A stretch of DNA of 64,000 nucleotides. It comes from Datnioides undecimradiatus (lineage: Eukaryota > Chordata > Actinopteri > Lobotiformes > Datnioididae). The position numbers were made by a program, and so were the translations under genes. This document shows, one piece after another, positions 24,155 to 39,254 of this stretch. The DNA is taken from assembly GCA_008933995.1 (NCBI GenBank), contig WARS01000013.1, forward strand, positions 9,258,023 through 9,322,022. Direction: 5' to 3'. The notes under the pieces were generated by a model, which saw only the letters and a program-made list of their open reading frames with translations, did not search any database and was not told the origin of the DNA. Position 1 is the stretch's first letter; every line of letters starts with the position of its first letter.

Positions 24155-24166
24155 TCTATATATAGA
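24155..24166 (+). promoter_or_regulatory. TATA box of the pepsinogen-like locus
   Basis: CTATATATAG lies 50-60 bases before the first ATG (24213). A start about 30 bases downstream would leave a leader of about 25 bases, typical of digestive protease genes. Confidence 0.6.
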
Positions 24167-24212
24167 GTAAAGACAGCCTGCTGTATGAGATCTTTGTTGT
24201 GTTGCTTTAGAA

Positions 24213-26894
<2,682 letters not shown>

Positions 26895-27010
26895 GTTTGT
26901 GTTTTAAACAAAGAGTGATATATGGCACCACTTTGCAAGGCATAGTTAAAGAACTAATAGTTGTTATGTCCAGCAATGCTATTACATAATTTATCAAATC
27001 TCAAATCATA

Positions 27011-27046
27011 TTAGGAATTGTTAGGAGCATTGTTTGCTTCATAGAG
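27011..27046 (+). repeat. 36-bp direct repeat, left copy
   Basis: Starts TTAGGAATTGTTAGGAGC and ends TTGCTTCATAGAG. The right copy at 28021-28056 differs at one base (AGGAGC versus AGGGGC). The intervening 974 bp is not obviously repetitive. Confidence 0.9.
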
Positions 27047-28020
27047 AATTAATAATTCACTAATATGGAAAGTGACTGGGTTGTTTGGATTATGTATATC
27101 CTCCCTTTTACTAGCTCTTTCATACACATTACAAGTCATCCAAATAAAAATGTATGTATTAATGGTTGTTGTATAACTCAAGACTTGATAGCTTATTATG
27201 AAGTAAAAAAAAACCCCATAACCATTTAAATATTGGTATGATTGATTAATGGATTATGGCCTGGATGTGCTGCAAGTGGTTGGAGAAAGGATCTTATTGG
27301 CGAATTAAAGAGTGAACCAAAGGATAAAACATGTTATTTTGAAGGGGGGAAAAAACAGCTAAAGGGGATTTTTCACAACCTGATTGGAATAATGGCTTCA
27401 TAAATCAAAATTACAATCAACAAAGGGTGTTCAAGCATATTGACAAATGTAGTAGCGTCAAAAGTAATGCAGGCTAATATAGCCCTGCAGTAAGTCCTAC
27501 CTTCATGAAGGTGACAGTGTTCAGATTGTATTGCCTCAGTGACAGGTGTTCCTCTTATTTTGTCCATACCGCTTAAATTCAAATATTGACCTAATAGCAG
27601 CCACACCCCTCTGTATAAATCAGTACAGTTCCAACAGTCTCTCAAAAACAGTTTTAAGAAAAACATTATAACCTTCATAAAGGTCATATTTAGAATGGTT
27701 ATGTTAGATTGCATTAGTTTTGCCTAATGCAAGTTGTACCTCTTGCAATTTAAGAGGTGGTTGTACGTGGACGTGTTTAGAATTTGTGATTTCAAATTAT
27801 TTCTAAATGAAAGTATGTAGCTTATTTGTTAGGCATTAACACAGGCATGAGTTAACTGTTAACTTGTAGAATATTAGAAAGTAGAAAAAACAGATCTGCA
27901 TCAATTAATAGCTAATAGTCAGACCTGCACTCTGACAATATAAAACACAGTTCAAACAGAAGCCTGGGCAGGTCTAGTCATATGCCCCAGTATTTACACA
28001 ACCCCAGTTGACTGATCTTA

Positions 28021-28056
28021 TTAGGAATTGTTAGGGGCATTGTTTGCTTCATAGAG
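28021..28056 (+). repeat. 36-bp direct repeat, right copy
   Basis: Partner of 27011-27046 with one mismatch, exactly 1,010 bp downstream. Possibly a residue of tandem duplication of this part of the protease locus or the flank of an insertion. Confidence 0.9.
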
Positions 28057-29469
28057 CAAGCTGTGTGAATACATTTGGAGAGCTGGGTCAGTTTGAAATG
28101 ACATCAGAGACTCCAGTCTGTGTCACCTCAGACAGCCTGAGACGTTTAGAAAGAAACTGACTATAAGCCAATTAATAAAATAATGCCTTCCAGACATTAA
28201 AGCCAGCATGTCTATGTTGGAAACCCAAATGCTTGCAAAGTCTTTCCTGTAATGCTTTGAAAAGGTGAGAATCAACCCACAGCTTTTACTCTGATATGGT
28301 TTTGTGTTTTGATGGCCACTAGATGGCAGCAGATTCACTGAGCTGCACATTCAGTCACTTCACCATTCATGTGACTCTCCTGGGAGGGGCCTGAGGAGAG
28401 GATGAGTCATCTTACTTAGAATTCAGTCTCTAAAACACAGAAGCAACTGCCAGTCATTCATTGTCAACACGCACGGGCTTACATTCATGCCATCTGTGTC
28501 TGTGATGTTCAGTGATCTGAGATTTCCTTTAAGCTGCTGCATGTGTTCTAATTATAATCTGTGATTTAATATCCAACCGAGGTGTGTCAGTCAGCTCGTT
28601 TCCATTTAAACACATGCATCAACAGGGATGGGCTATCATTAACCCCCTCATGCCTCCTATGAACACACTTAAATGCACTTGTAACAATGAAATACCCTGA
28701 GTTCAATACTGCATCGCGCAGTGCCTTTTTCTTTCCCAAATGGTTAAATCTAGTTAGACACACCTGGCTGGTGTTGCATGCAGCATGACTAAACATGGTA
28801 ACATAAGACAGCAGCTACTGAAACAGGGAGCATGGATGTCCCTGCAGACCTCTTCAATCATTCATCCTGCAGAGCAGTTGCAGGGCAGCAGGTGAGTTCT
28901 CACACTGCAGCATCTGTCAGATTGATGGAGCGACTTCTTTACAGAAATCAACCCCTTTAAGCACTGTAATAATTCTGTACACATTTGCTCTCACATGAAG
29001 AAATTTGATGTAGCATATTCTACATAATGGTTATGTTCATTGCTAAAACTACCTGACATCAAGAAACATTTTCTTTAACTGAAATCTGAGACCTACATTG
29101 TCTGAGGCCAGTGTAGCACTAATCCAACAGACTGATCTGTCCTGGACAGAAACACACAGAGTAGGGTGAATACAGACCAGAGTGCTCACTCTTCACAGGG
29201 AGGTCCTGCAGTCAACAACCCAAATAAGGCTGAAAAACCAGCAACACTGAATGTTGCCAGAAGAAACTAAGTCTGAGGGACAGGTGCAATAAATATGACT
29301 CCCTGGGTGAACAGTTTCTGCTCCAATGATCTGTGTGGTCTCCCATTTCACCCTCAAGTGAACAAGGCTGGGTCATTAGTGTAATACAGAAACTAAAGTC
29401 AGTGGAGCTCCACTCTAACTTGGACAAAAGAAGTCTGATCTTGAGCATACATGGAGCATACATAGACAT

Positions 29470-29910
29470 ATAGATTTGGGGACACTTTGGGAAATAAGCT
29501 TATTCACTTTTCTGTGAAGAGTTAGAGGAGAAGATCGAATCCTCTCTCATATCTGTGTAGTGAATATAAAGGTACTGCCAGCAGCTGGTTAGCTTAGCTT
29601 GGCATGAAAACAGCTAGTCTGGCTCTGCCAGAAGGTGTAATTTTCTATCGCTAGACACGATGAAGCTCTGCAGTTATCTTGTTCTAGCCTGTGTGTGTCA
29701 TTAAAACAAAATCTGAAGTGAAATAAGTCTTGTGGTCTTACTGGGGGTAATGTGACTACCTCCTGGCTGGGTACAGTGACTTCTTGGCACAAACCTGTCC
29801 TTTTTTTTTACTTGGGATTTTGTACAGACTAAGTAAAAGAGATATGTAAAGATAAAAAAAGATAATATGTTAATAAGTGAGCCTTAAAGGTGCTGATGGG
29901 TGCTGTTCCC
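29470..29910 (+). repeat. Abundant teleost interspersed repeat (GGGAAATAAGCTTATTC family)
   Basis: The segment reads, in order: CACTTTGGGAAATAAGCTTA, GAGTTAGAGGAGAAGATCGA, TCTCTCATATCTGTG, GCCAGCAGCTGGTTAGCTTA, AACAGCTAGTCTGGCTCTG, a GTTTTA-type AT stretch, TGGCTGGGTACAGTGACTTC and TTAATAAGTGAGCC. This ordered set is the hallmark of a dispersed repeat present in thousands of copies in percomorph fish (from memory). Non-coding; superfamily not assigned here. Confidence 0.7.
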
Positions 29911-32470
29911 GGTCACACAAAGTCAGAAAAGATGTTTCCCTCCCCCAGTCTTCTTGATAAGCTAAACAGCTTCTGGATGTAGCTTCATATTTAACATACA
30001 GACATGAGAGCGGTATCAATGCTGTGTCCTAAAAGTGAATGAGCATATTTTTAACAATTTTGAACTTTTCCTTTAACTTCACTTTTCAAAAATTCTGAAA
30101 ATGCAGCTCAGTTTGACATGTTCAGTGCACTCACCTTATAAGAATATAGCCACAGACTGACTCATCACTAACTCTTTGTTGCCATGTGTGTGTAATTTAT
30201 GAAGTACAGGAGCAATACAATAACAGACAATATATCATACAGGAAATTATAAAATACAATAAGTCCTTAGACAGCGTTGCATATAAGAAAATATAAGTTT
30301 GTGGCCTAACACAGAAACTCAGTAAGTAACCATAGCATACTAATGACAATATGACAATATGTAAACACTGAACATGTGGATTATTTGCATGTAACTCAGT
30401 CTTTGGTTATAAACTACTGTCAGAGGAAAAAAGACATATGTACAACATTAGCATACATTAGATTTGTGCCCCTTATTAGAGATATGGTTCAGTAAAGTTG
30501 TTCATGTTATAGCTACATTATAATGCTACGCTCACAATGACACGACAGCTTCCAATGCTACAATTCATGTAGAGACATTTAATTACATGTGGTGATGTTG
30601 ATAATGGTGCTTTCCAAATAAAGGCGTATTAACTGTACGTTGCTACATCTATGATCTGGAATTGGCGTGTGTAATCTGTGATTATCAGCCTCACTTTATT
30701 TATTGAAAAAATGTTCTTTTATTAGCATAATAGTAAGTTTTAATTTATCATTAGTAGTAGCGTTACTGTCAGCAACAGAGCCAAAGTGAATTGAGGTTTT
30801 TGACACATTATTTCCATGTTTTATTTTTTCTGATTTATATCCAGATGTGTATACACATGTTCATGACATGAGCCTCTAAAAATCAACAATCTGAAGGTAT
30901 TTTAGCAATGTGAATTCAATTAAGACATGTGTTTAAAAACTGCCACTTCTATATTTACATTTCAGCTGTGTCAGGGAGCCTGCGTGCTGGCTGCTCTACT
31001 AGCTGCTATTTCTGATTGTGTTTATGAGACTGCTGGCTGGCCGGCTGGCATTTGCTGATTTGTTCAGGGCTGGGCACTAATGCCCAGAAGCATTCATTAG
31101 ATGGTACTTGCTCTCAGTTGTTTCCCCTGGGTGATGGCTTCCTGGCTGCTATTAACTGTCCAATGTGGCAGGATGTACGTTTATGTTTTCAGTCTGAATC
31201 TCATACTGAAAACTTAGGTTTGACTGCATCGTAACGATATAGTAGATTAATTAATTATGTCATATATTCATTCTAAACTAGAACTGAATGATCAACTTTT
31301 TCTAAAGAGTTTAAACTTAGAGGCCTGAAACTGAAATCTGCCATCACTGGACAAAACCTGCAGTGTTTGCTCTGACAGAGGACAGCTGGGTGACGCAGGT
31401 TATTTTTTGGAATGTTTTTTTTAAGCTGCAAATGAGTTTTAGGCTATTACAGTGTTTATTTATCTGAACCAGAAACTGTGATGTCTCTGCAGGCCCCACA
31501 GGTAAAGTTAATACACTAATAAAGTCAGAGGAGCAGGTCTGAGATTTAGTCCCTGATGACACTGTAGACAGGCGATATGACAGAAACGTCCTCTTTAACA
31601 AAAGGCATGAATGCATATTGTTAGAATAAGAAGCACTACAATCAGAAGATATTTAATATAATAAGAGTAACAATATAATATCAATAGTTTTGTCTAAAAG
31701 TTAGTAACCAATTATTTTGCACTATTGGATCTCATCAATATTCAAATCTTTTAATTCAGTATTGTTTGCTGTATGTCGTATGTGATGAAATCACTGGCTG
31801 GTCTTGATGTAAATTGATATTTCATGCTCTATTAATTGTCAACTGTTGTATATATATTGATGTAAACAACTACATACCAGTTTTATTAATACCTTTCAGG
31901 TGTATGTGGTCTTTGTGATATGAATCATTGCCCAAAACACTGGATGTAGTCCGGTGTATCTGATGACCTTTTGTAAAATATCTTGCACTAAAAGTACAAT
32001 GTATCACAGTGATTTGATAGTTGATGAATCTGTAATGATGCTCAAACTGACTTAAAAGACCTGCAAAAAGATGTGAAGATATTGCTGTGCAAAAAATATT
32101 ACTCTTACATTTTTGGACTGCATAGCAAGTTCTTGCAGGGCCAGCCAATACGTTTGCGGTAAACATGACATGAATCTGAGTATCTGAGTAGAATTAATAG
32201 AAATAACAATTTCAATCCTGTATGATAAGTGAGATAAATGCATTCAGCCATTTGTCTTCATTTAACCACATTTCTTGGTATTATCCAATTATTTTTCAAT
32301 TGCTTTTACAAGACATTGCACTAAAAATGTATTTTCATACTACTGAAACCTACTAAAGCTTTAACTTTGGAAGTTGCCAAGTTTTGAGTCTTGCACACAT
32401 TTAAAGCACCTAATCCTCTGAGGAGAGGCCACATGACTTGAGCTGTCACTTCTGGCTGTGCCACTGACTT
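29911..32470. other. Intergenic region and amigo1 3'UTR (inferred)
   Basis: AT-rich sequence downstream of amigo1 (which reads leftward). TTTATT, the minus-strand AATAAA hexamer, occurs near 31881, which would give a 3'UTR of about 0.6 kb. A somewhat G+C-richer patch at 30960-31190 has open frames but no recognised protein. No gene supported. Confidence 0.45.
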
Positions 32471-33997
32471 TTACACCACCATGGGTGTATCAGAGCACAC
32501 AGAGCTAACAGACTCTGCATCAGACCTTCTTCTCTCCCTGTTGTCCCCCTGCCACTCCTCGTCTTCCTCACCTATTGGGTTCAAGCGCCCATTCTGCTCC
32601 AGCTGGTCCTTGGGCTCCAATAAGGCCACATGTCTGTAGGGAAAGGCTCCACCTTCCACCCTCTCTTGCCCCGTCTCATCGTGTGAGACGCTGACAGTTG
32701 AAGAGTGGGGGCTGTCCCCTGGCTCGTTTTTCTCCAGGCCCTGACCTGGACAACAAGCGCAGTGGCAGGGTGTGAGATAGAGGTAGATGAGAACCATCAC
32801 CACACTGACCAGGCATGCTACGAGGGTGGTGTATGCTGTCTTTAAGTTCTCCAGGCCACCGCTCATGGTGGAATTAAACACCACCACAGTGACATACAGA
32901 GTCTCATTATAGGAGTCACTGGTGGCGTAGCAGGTGTAGACCCCAGAGTCCTCTAGCTTCAGGGGCCCAATCTGGAGGCTGCCATCAGGTCGCATCACAG
33001 CAGTCTCGTATGTTGGAGGCAAGGTGATGTCTCCGGGCAGCACCCAGCTCTTTGTCATGTCCTTCTGCCTGGTGTCACAGTCCAGGACAAGGAACTGCTC
33101 CAGATAGGCTTCTTCATTCATGATTCTGACCTCACTGCAGTTCAGATAGACCTTGTCCAGATCCAGTATTGCCATTTTATCCTTCTGTGGGCCTGGTAAC
33201 ACACAAGTGTGGCTGAGCTTGAAGTCAATGGCAGAGCTGAGCTCCTTGAGATACCAATGTGCCACCGTGTCATACAGCTCACAGCTGCAGGGCAGAGGGT
33301 TATTATGGAAATACAGGCCATTCTTGATCCAGGCAGGCAGAGCCTGAAGCTCCTGGAGGGGCAGGGTTTTGATTCGATTGGTGGACACATCCAGCAGCCT
33401 AAGAGTTTCCAGCCGGCTGCGCTCCTTCACCAGCTCCAGGGGGAAGCGTGAGATCTGGTTCTGGCTCAGGTAGAGCCTCTGCAGACTGTTGAGACCAGAG
33501 AAAGCAGAGCGATCTATCTGAGAAATAGAGTTGTTATACAGCAGCAGCACCTCCAGGTGCTCCAGCGGCTCAAAAATGTACTCATCCAGCTGGCGAAGGC
33601 CATTAGAGGAAAGGTCCAAGTAACGTATCCTTGTCACATACACAAATGCCTCAGAGGAGAGGAAGGTGAGACCGTTGTGGCTGAGCAGCAGACTGTGCAG
33701 TCTGCTGAGTTTGACGGGGGTCCACTCAGCACGGAGTTTGGTGATAGCATTGAAGCTGAGGTCCAGAACAGCCGTATACTTTGGGAGAGCAGTGGGAATA
33801 TTGGTTAGATTCATCTTGGAACAGCTGATGATGTTGCTGGCGCACACACAAGTCTTGTGGCAGTCCAGAGGGCTTCCCATAAACTGTGCTCTCACTGATG
33901 GCAACAATAAAGCCAGAGGAAGAATGATGAGAAAGCGCCTTCCTCTAAACACTGCTTCAGTGGGATGGTGGGGAATCCAGAGCAACCCCCCCATCAT
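32471..33997 (-). CDS. amigo1: AMIGO1: LRR and Ig domain adhesion protein
   Basis: A 508-residue single-exon frame from the tandem ATG ATG at 33997. The frame extends 15 codons further upstream but only to a GTG, so the ATG is chosen. Features: hydrophobic signal segment at about 21-37 (RFLIILPLALLLPSVRAQ); LRRNT cysteines from C46 (CHKTCVCASNIISC); about six leucine-rich repeats (74-220), with the family-specific LYLSQNQISRFPLELVKE; LRRCT from about 225 (WIKNGLYFHNNPLPCSCEL); one Ig domain with cysteines at 307 and 356 (GVYTCYA); a transmembrane helix at about 389-409 (LVACLVSVVMVLIYLYLTPC); and a cytosolic tail ending SVSSVCSDTPMVV. The tail end closely matches AMIGO1 (SVFSDTPIVV in human), which separates it from AMIGO2/3. 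AMIGO1 mediates homophilic adhesion, neurite outgrowth and modulation of Kv2.1 channels. Intact; human AMIGO1 is 493 residues. Confidence 0.93.
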   Translation of the reverse strand: MMGGLLWIPHHPTEAVFRGRRFLIILPLALLLPSVRAQFMGSPLDCHKTCVCASNIISCSKMNLTNIPTALPKYTAVLDLSFNAITKLRAEWTPVKLSRLHSLLLSHNGLTFLSSEAFVYVTRIRYLDLSSNGLRQLDEYIFEPLEHLEVLLLYNNSISQIDRSAFSGLNSLQRLYLSQNQISRFPLELVKERSRLETLRLLDVSTNRIKTLPLQELQALPAWIKNGLYFHNNPLPCSCELYDTVAHWYLKELSSAIDFKLSHTCVLPGPQKDKMAILDLDKVYLNCSEVRIMNEEAYLEQFLVLDCDTRQKDMTKSWVLPGDITLPPTYETAVMRPDGSLQIGPLKLEDSGVYTCYATSDSYNETLYVTVVVFNSTMSGGLENLKTAYTTLVACLVSVVMVLIYLYLTPCHCACCPGQGLEKNEPGDSPHSSTVSVSHDETGQERVEGGAFPYRHVALLEPKDQLEQNGRLNPIGEEDEEWQGDNRERRRSDAESVSSVCSDTPMVV

Positions 33998-34059
33998 GCC
34001 AGGATTATAAACTGTTGAGTCTGTATGTGCTCTAGTCTCCACGGCACAGAGTCATGGAG
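33998..34059 (-). other. amigo1: amigo1 5'UTR segment with a 7-codon uORF
   Basis: A likely acceptor (CCTCACAG|CTCC on the minus strand) puts the exon start at 34059. Four bases in, an ATG opens a uORF (34055 down to 34032; MTLCRGD then TAG) before the main start at 33997. It implies an upstream noncoding exon. Confidence 0.5.
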
Positions 34060-34679
34060 CTGTGAGGACAGTGATATCAGTAAATCAGCACTGTTTCTCC
34101 GTGGATCCAAATGAACGATGTGATGTTAGCCCTTTATACGTGACGGTAATGACGTTATTAAAGATCACAGCAGGTCATGCTCTAATGCACCCAGGGGTGC
34201 AATGCAGCAAACTACTCACTAGATGCTCAAAAAGTTATGGCTGGTCAGCAAAAATGTCATCATAACACCACCAGTGAATTGGCGAGACTAATCAATTAAT
34301 CAGTTCGGTTTTTATCGCCTCCTGTGACCAACACCCCATCATCAAATCTCCTCACTGAGTCAGAATAATTTGTCCCGGCAGACACAAGTGTCCCGGCCGC
34401 TACTGCTTTACCTTGTGTCGATCCCTCTGGCTCCGAAGAGAAAAAGCGGGGTGGGTGTGAGGAGTGGTGGGAGTGGGGGGGTCTCTTGAGCCGTCCGGTC
34501 TTGCAGATGGTCCACTTCAGGACAGTCTCATCCGGTCTTCATTACAGTAACAGCGATCACCCGTCTGTCATCACAGACTGACCGGAAAAGCCTGTCTGCG
34601 GTCCTCACTGATGAGGAAATGCATCTGATAGTTGAACTGAGGGGCGCAAACAGCAGAGCAGGGGGTGTGTCACATTTCC
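34060..34679 (-). promoter_or_regulatory. amigo1: Candidate amigo1 first exon/promoter region
   Basis: Upstream of amigo1 in its orientation. The part at 34370-34640 has raised CpG content (for example GTCCCGGCCGC near 34392 and CATCCGGTCTTC near 34528) compared with flanks and runs into a CT microsatellite. No exact start site can be assigned. Confidence 0.35.
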
Positions 34680-34680
34680 C

Positions 34681-34725
<45 letters not shown>
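34680..34725. repeat. (CT)n microsatellite
   Basis: About 22 CT units with one GT interruption, just upstream of the candidate amigo1 promoter. Confidence 0.95.
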
Positions 34726-36462
34726 CCCTATTTACAAAGCACTGGCGATTCAAATAACACTCACATGACTATTTTACTATTTTAAACACTTAAGAGAAGG
34801 ATCTGACGTGTACCTTTTTTTTAAAAAAAAATTATACTACACTGCCTCCTCAGCTGCACACTTACTGTTAGGATGACAGCCATAACTGCACCAAATTAAG
34901 TGACTGAGACCAGCTGCACCACTTCAAATCTTGTATAAAACATGCTGACTGTAGCAGTGTTTCACTGTCTCTAACACTCCAGCAGGACTGATTGTCTTTT
35001 TTGTCTTTTTCCCTTCCTCAGTGCTAATCAGATTATGATATTCTTCCTTCATCATGATGCATTTTTCTAAAACCAAAAGGGGCGTCCTCTGGGATGGTGT
35101 CATTTCTCTTCCCTGTAGCGATGCATTAACTGCAGTGGCTCATTCAGTGCGATGATGTCTTTAATGATAAAGCCCTTCCTCTTGGTTCATCTTATTACCA
35201 TGGTGAAGGACAGGGCAAACGCTCATTGTGTATGGGGAACTGCAGCTGCAGCAATCTTTAGCATGGGACATGATGTGCATGCAGCAGTATGTGTGGGATC
35301 AATATGGAGAGTTGGGAGCAGCCTGCACAGTATGTGGTGAACACAAACAGCTTAGACTTCTGTCCTGGCAACTGGTTAACACACCTTTAATACAGTCATT
35401 ACAATAGTTAGTTAAGTTTTAGCACTTGTATTGTTCATTTTAGTTATTATGTTGATTACTAATTGCTGGTTATTATATTGAGTTTTGCCTGTTTTTGTTG
35501 GAGCTCAGCTTTTTCTTGTTTTATTTTTAGGCGTCATTGCCAGATTAACCTGCTATAGGGGCATTCTGACAATTAAAACAGTGATGTTCCTATTGGCCTC
35601 AAGGGGGCCGTTGCTCCCCTGTGCAGGTAGTGTACAGTGGCTCTTTAGAGATTTTGCACAAAATGCTATCTGCTGCTGCTGAATATGACAATATGAAAGC
35701 AGTGAGAGTGAGCCAGTATAATTGAACAGTATATACAGAACAGTATAATTGAGGAACAAGTAAACAGTAACCCCATCTATGAAGCTCCATAAAGCTGCAG
35801 TGAGCTGCAGATTGTGATGATATTTCTCTATAGGTTCATCTCTTCGAGTGTTACATGATTGTCAGATTTTCATTTGATACATTGTTATTAGAAAAACTGA
35901 TGATAGCAGCTTTAAAAGTGGATTTTCATACAGGTGCAAGTCAAAGCTTCAAGATAGGAACCTGGTTGGTAATCTGACCGCTTTAGTAACCTGCTGTTAT
36001 TCACTCCAGCTGCCTTGGGATATGGTTATAAGTTTAGTCATAATCCAGTGTATGCACATTGTATTAGATACACTTGTTTTACTGAAACAAAGAAAAATAG
36101 CAAACAGGACATAAACAAAACATGGGTAAACAGATAATGGAAAAGGCCATCTAACTACAGTAGCAATAGAAAAAAGGTCTTTCTTGTGCTGAGGGAAATC
36201 TGACAGGCTGTGGAAAACTGCGATTCTAGCTGGAGTCTGAAGCTGAAGGAGGTGAAAGGGCATCAGTGTAGAAATCAATATGACAGATGACCATCCAGCC
36301 CACATATAGCAGTGCATTAAACACGTTGTTATAAATCTCCTCAGCACAAGGTCACCTCTCACAGAAACCCTCACATGAAAAAAGTGATGTGAAAATGAAA
36401 TGGTCTGGTTGCTATGGGTGCCAAAGGTAGGAGGTGAAGGCAGAGAAAGCAAACAATGCACA

Positions 36463-36470
<8 letters not shown>

Positions 36471-36493
<23 letters not shown>

Positions 36494-36496
36494 GTG
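36471..36496. repeat. (TG)n microsatellite
   Basis: Thirteen TG units. Confidence 0.95.
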
Positions 36497-37403
36497 AGCA
36501 AGTGAGATGGTGTGCAGGGCATGACTTTGTTCACCACTCACTGCCATAAGCCTAAAGACTGACCACATAATACCCAATGACATTAATCAGCATGGGCATC
36601 AGTGACAGTGGAAGGCTGTGATGTGAGTTGGGAGAAAAGACTCAACCTGCAAGTCTTAATTTAAGGTTTAAAGGTTTAAACGGTGACAAGACAACAGGAC
36701 ATGGATTTTGAGGCAAGATCAAATCACATGCTGTGGTCTAACTTTACAGAACAATGTTACCTTGTCCAGATGATTTTCATCCCAGAGACACAAAAGTTCC
36801 TTATTAAATAAATTAGATTACTGAGAAACACTCTGTGTGTTCTCAGCATATAAATAAATCTTTCTGACCACCGTGTCAAGCTTGCATGCAGATGTGACCT
36901 CATAAATTACAGATAACTTTATATTTAAACGCTATTTAGGGTTTTCTTTTTAAGATTGAAGATGACATATTAAAGTGCACTAAGATAGGACGGTATATGT
37001 GGAACCGACATGACTGCAAACTATGACTGCGTGTAAAGAGTCAAATTAATGATTCAAGTAAGGAGCTGCTTTCATGCGCACAGTATTTATTGAATTATTC
37101 ATTTGGAATGAATGGTAACAATGCATTAAGTAATGATACATAGATTAATTAGAGATAAAATGATAATGTTTAAAGATTAATTGCCACTGTCATATAATAT
37201 AGAGATATACATTCAGTAAGTAAAAGAAATAATACCACAGTATAAACATGTTCCAATACAGCTGCACATCTTACATTCAAAATGTAACTGATGTAAAAGT
37301 ACAGACACAAAAGCAACAAAATGTTCTTCTTTAAGTGTCGAGGTGTGAACTCAGTGTGTAGGAAGGCTCCTGTCAGTGCTGATCTATCATATATTTGGAA
37401 CAC

Positions 37404-37441
37404 TGTCATTGATGTACACATACTTGTGTACATCAATGACA
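37404..37441. repeat. Perfect inverted repeat (17-bp arms, 4-bp loop)
   Basis: TGTCATTGATGTACACA, loop TACT, then TGTGTACATCAATGACA. The arms are exact reverse complements. No surrounding element is recognised. Confidence 0.95.
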
Positions 37442-39254
37442 TAGTTGGTTAAAGTGAGGGTAATTTTCTTTACTGTTGGTAGCTTAATGTGTATCAGTGA
37501 ATGAATTTTTTTGAAGCAATATTGTTTTTATACAATAGAAAGGTTTTCATTGTTACAGTTATAGCAGCCTCTTCCCCACCCTCCTTCATTCTGACACTTC
37601 CTTATTCTTCCACAATGAAACGTCCCAGAGGTGTGATAAATGTGTCAAAACTTGTATGCTGAGAGACGCTTAATCAAATATTTCCTCAAACAAATTCTTG
37701 CAAATCAGAAGCAAACAAAAACCTCTTTGGATATCTCTGCAGAATATACCGTGTGTGGATCAGCTCCAGTGCTGTAACCTGAGTATTTTATGATACTATC
37801 ATTGTCAATCTTATTATCAGAGGTCTTTGAGAAGGCATGTGTACATCCTCTTCCAAATTGGTTTGAGTTATAAGAGCTGGAGAGGAGCTTTTTCATACCT
37901 CTATCATAAATACTGCAACAATGTGTGCAAAATTAATTTAATATATGTCTCACTATATATGCAGCCTTGTTTCAGAGTCAGAATTCCATAGTTTGTTTCC
38001 TGGGGCTGCTCAGCGTTTTGGCAAAGTGTGAAACATGATATTTTGACTTGTAAATTAAAAAAAACAATATTGCTAATTCATTTAGAGTTGGCTCTTGAAA
38101 CTTGCAACTTCAAGCTGTTGCTTCACTTAACAGAACCACATGGTGCCACTTTCCAATGAAAACTGTGAAGGAAGTAAAAACAGTGTAGTTTTAAGCTTTA
38201 GAAAAGTGAACCTTTAAGTAGTTGAGTATATTTTTGTGTTTTTTAAATCTTTAACTGCCACAAAAGAGTATCGGTATTTTTCGGTGGACAAATATTATAT
38301 AGGCTACATTATGATCACTTAGGTTCCAGTGAGTTATGCAGCTGTGCTGCCTAGACCAAGCTGTGCAGGCGAAATGTATCTGCAATCTCTACTGTATAAT
38401 AACGTGACATGGATCTCAGTAGCAGTAATTACCTGTCATTAGTGTTTTTTTAGATGGAAACACATGCAAGAAACCCTCACACACACACAAAAACCCTAAA
38501 CAATTTGCTTCTTGTGTTGCACAAATACACAACATTGCCATGATAATACGAGAAATGTATCTAGGCCATCCTTTTCTTTAGTTAAAGTTACAAAATAAGC
38601 AACTATCCCAACAGTAAGTGAACAAAAGCCACAAAAAAATCAAAATCAAGTTATAGACTCCCACTGATGGATGTTGTATTCCCATATGCATTATCATAAT
38701 TATTGTCTGTTGGCAGTTGTGATTTTTTTGTTCCACAGCGAGTCCTGTAACCTCGCCTCTTGCTGTCACAACAGCCTGTTCACAAAGCTGATTCAACCTA
38801 ACCCACACTCTATTTGGAGGTATCAGATAACAGGATAGATTTAGGCAGCGGCCCGGTGGATGGGATTTACAGTCCTCTTGTGAATTATAAATGAGGTGGA
38901 GCTTCGGGGCATTGGCAGCAGGTTAGTGTAATATCCAACCTGTCTCCAACAGCACTCAGCTAAATGACATCAGACGCTTTCTCTCAAGAAGAGTTGCTGG
39001 CCACTCAAAGCTGAAAAATAATGGATTTGATTGTAACTGAACATGATCACTGACGATGATCCACGTATTGGCAGATTATTGTAACAATCAAATAACAATC
39101 AATATATTTCAGTCACTATATAATCCAGTGTGCCATCAGGATTTCAATACTATGTGTGTGTGGATATGCATCAAATGGTAGTAAATAACACAATATAATA
39201 TTTCTTTGGAATAATTTTTAAGTAATTCTTTATGATAAAGAACAACACAACTTT

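Larger units (their letters stand above)
26895..29469. other. Intergenic region after the protease locus
   Basis: AT-rich, with no last protease exon found: nothing encodes the WILGDVF-type C-terminal motif. It contains a 36-bp direct repeat pair 1,010 bp apart (27011 and 28021). No gene recognised. Confidence 0.55.
34726..39250. other. Intergenic region between amigo1 and the gypsy element
   Basis: AT-rich with a TG microsatellite (36471-36496), a perfect hairpin (37404-37441) and no recognised gene. The 154-codon minus-strand frame at 35997-36461 shows no family resemblance and no splice or promoter context. Confidence 0.5.

Noticed and set aside
33998..34042. 15-codon N-terminal extension of AMIGO1
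   Set aside because: The extension begins at GTG, not ATG; the tandem ATG at 33997 gives a normal signal peptide.
34680..34725. Regularly spaced repeat considered as a CRISPR-like array
   Set aside because: It is a plain CT microsatellite; no spacer structure, and the genome is eukaryotic.
35997..36461. 154-codon minus-strand frame
   Set aside because: No recognisable domain, no promoter or splice signals, and irregular composition; consistent with chance.
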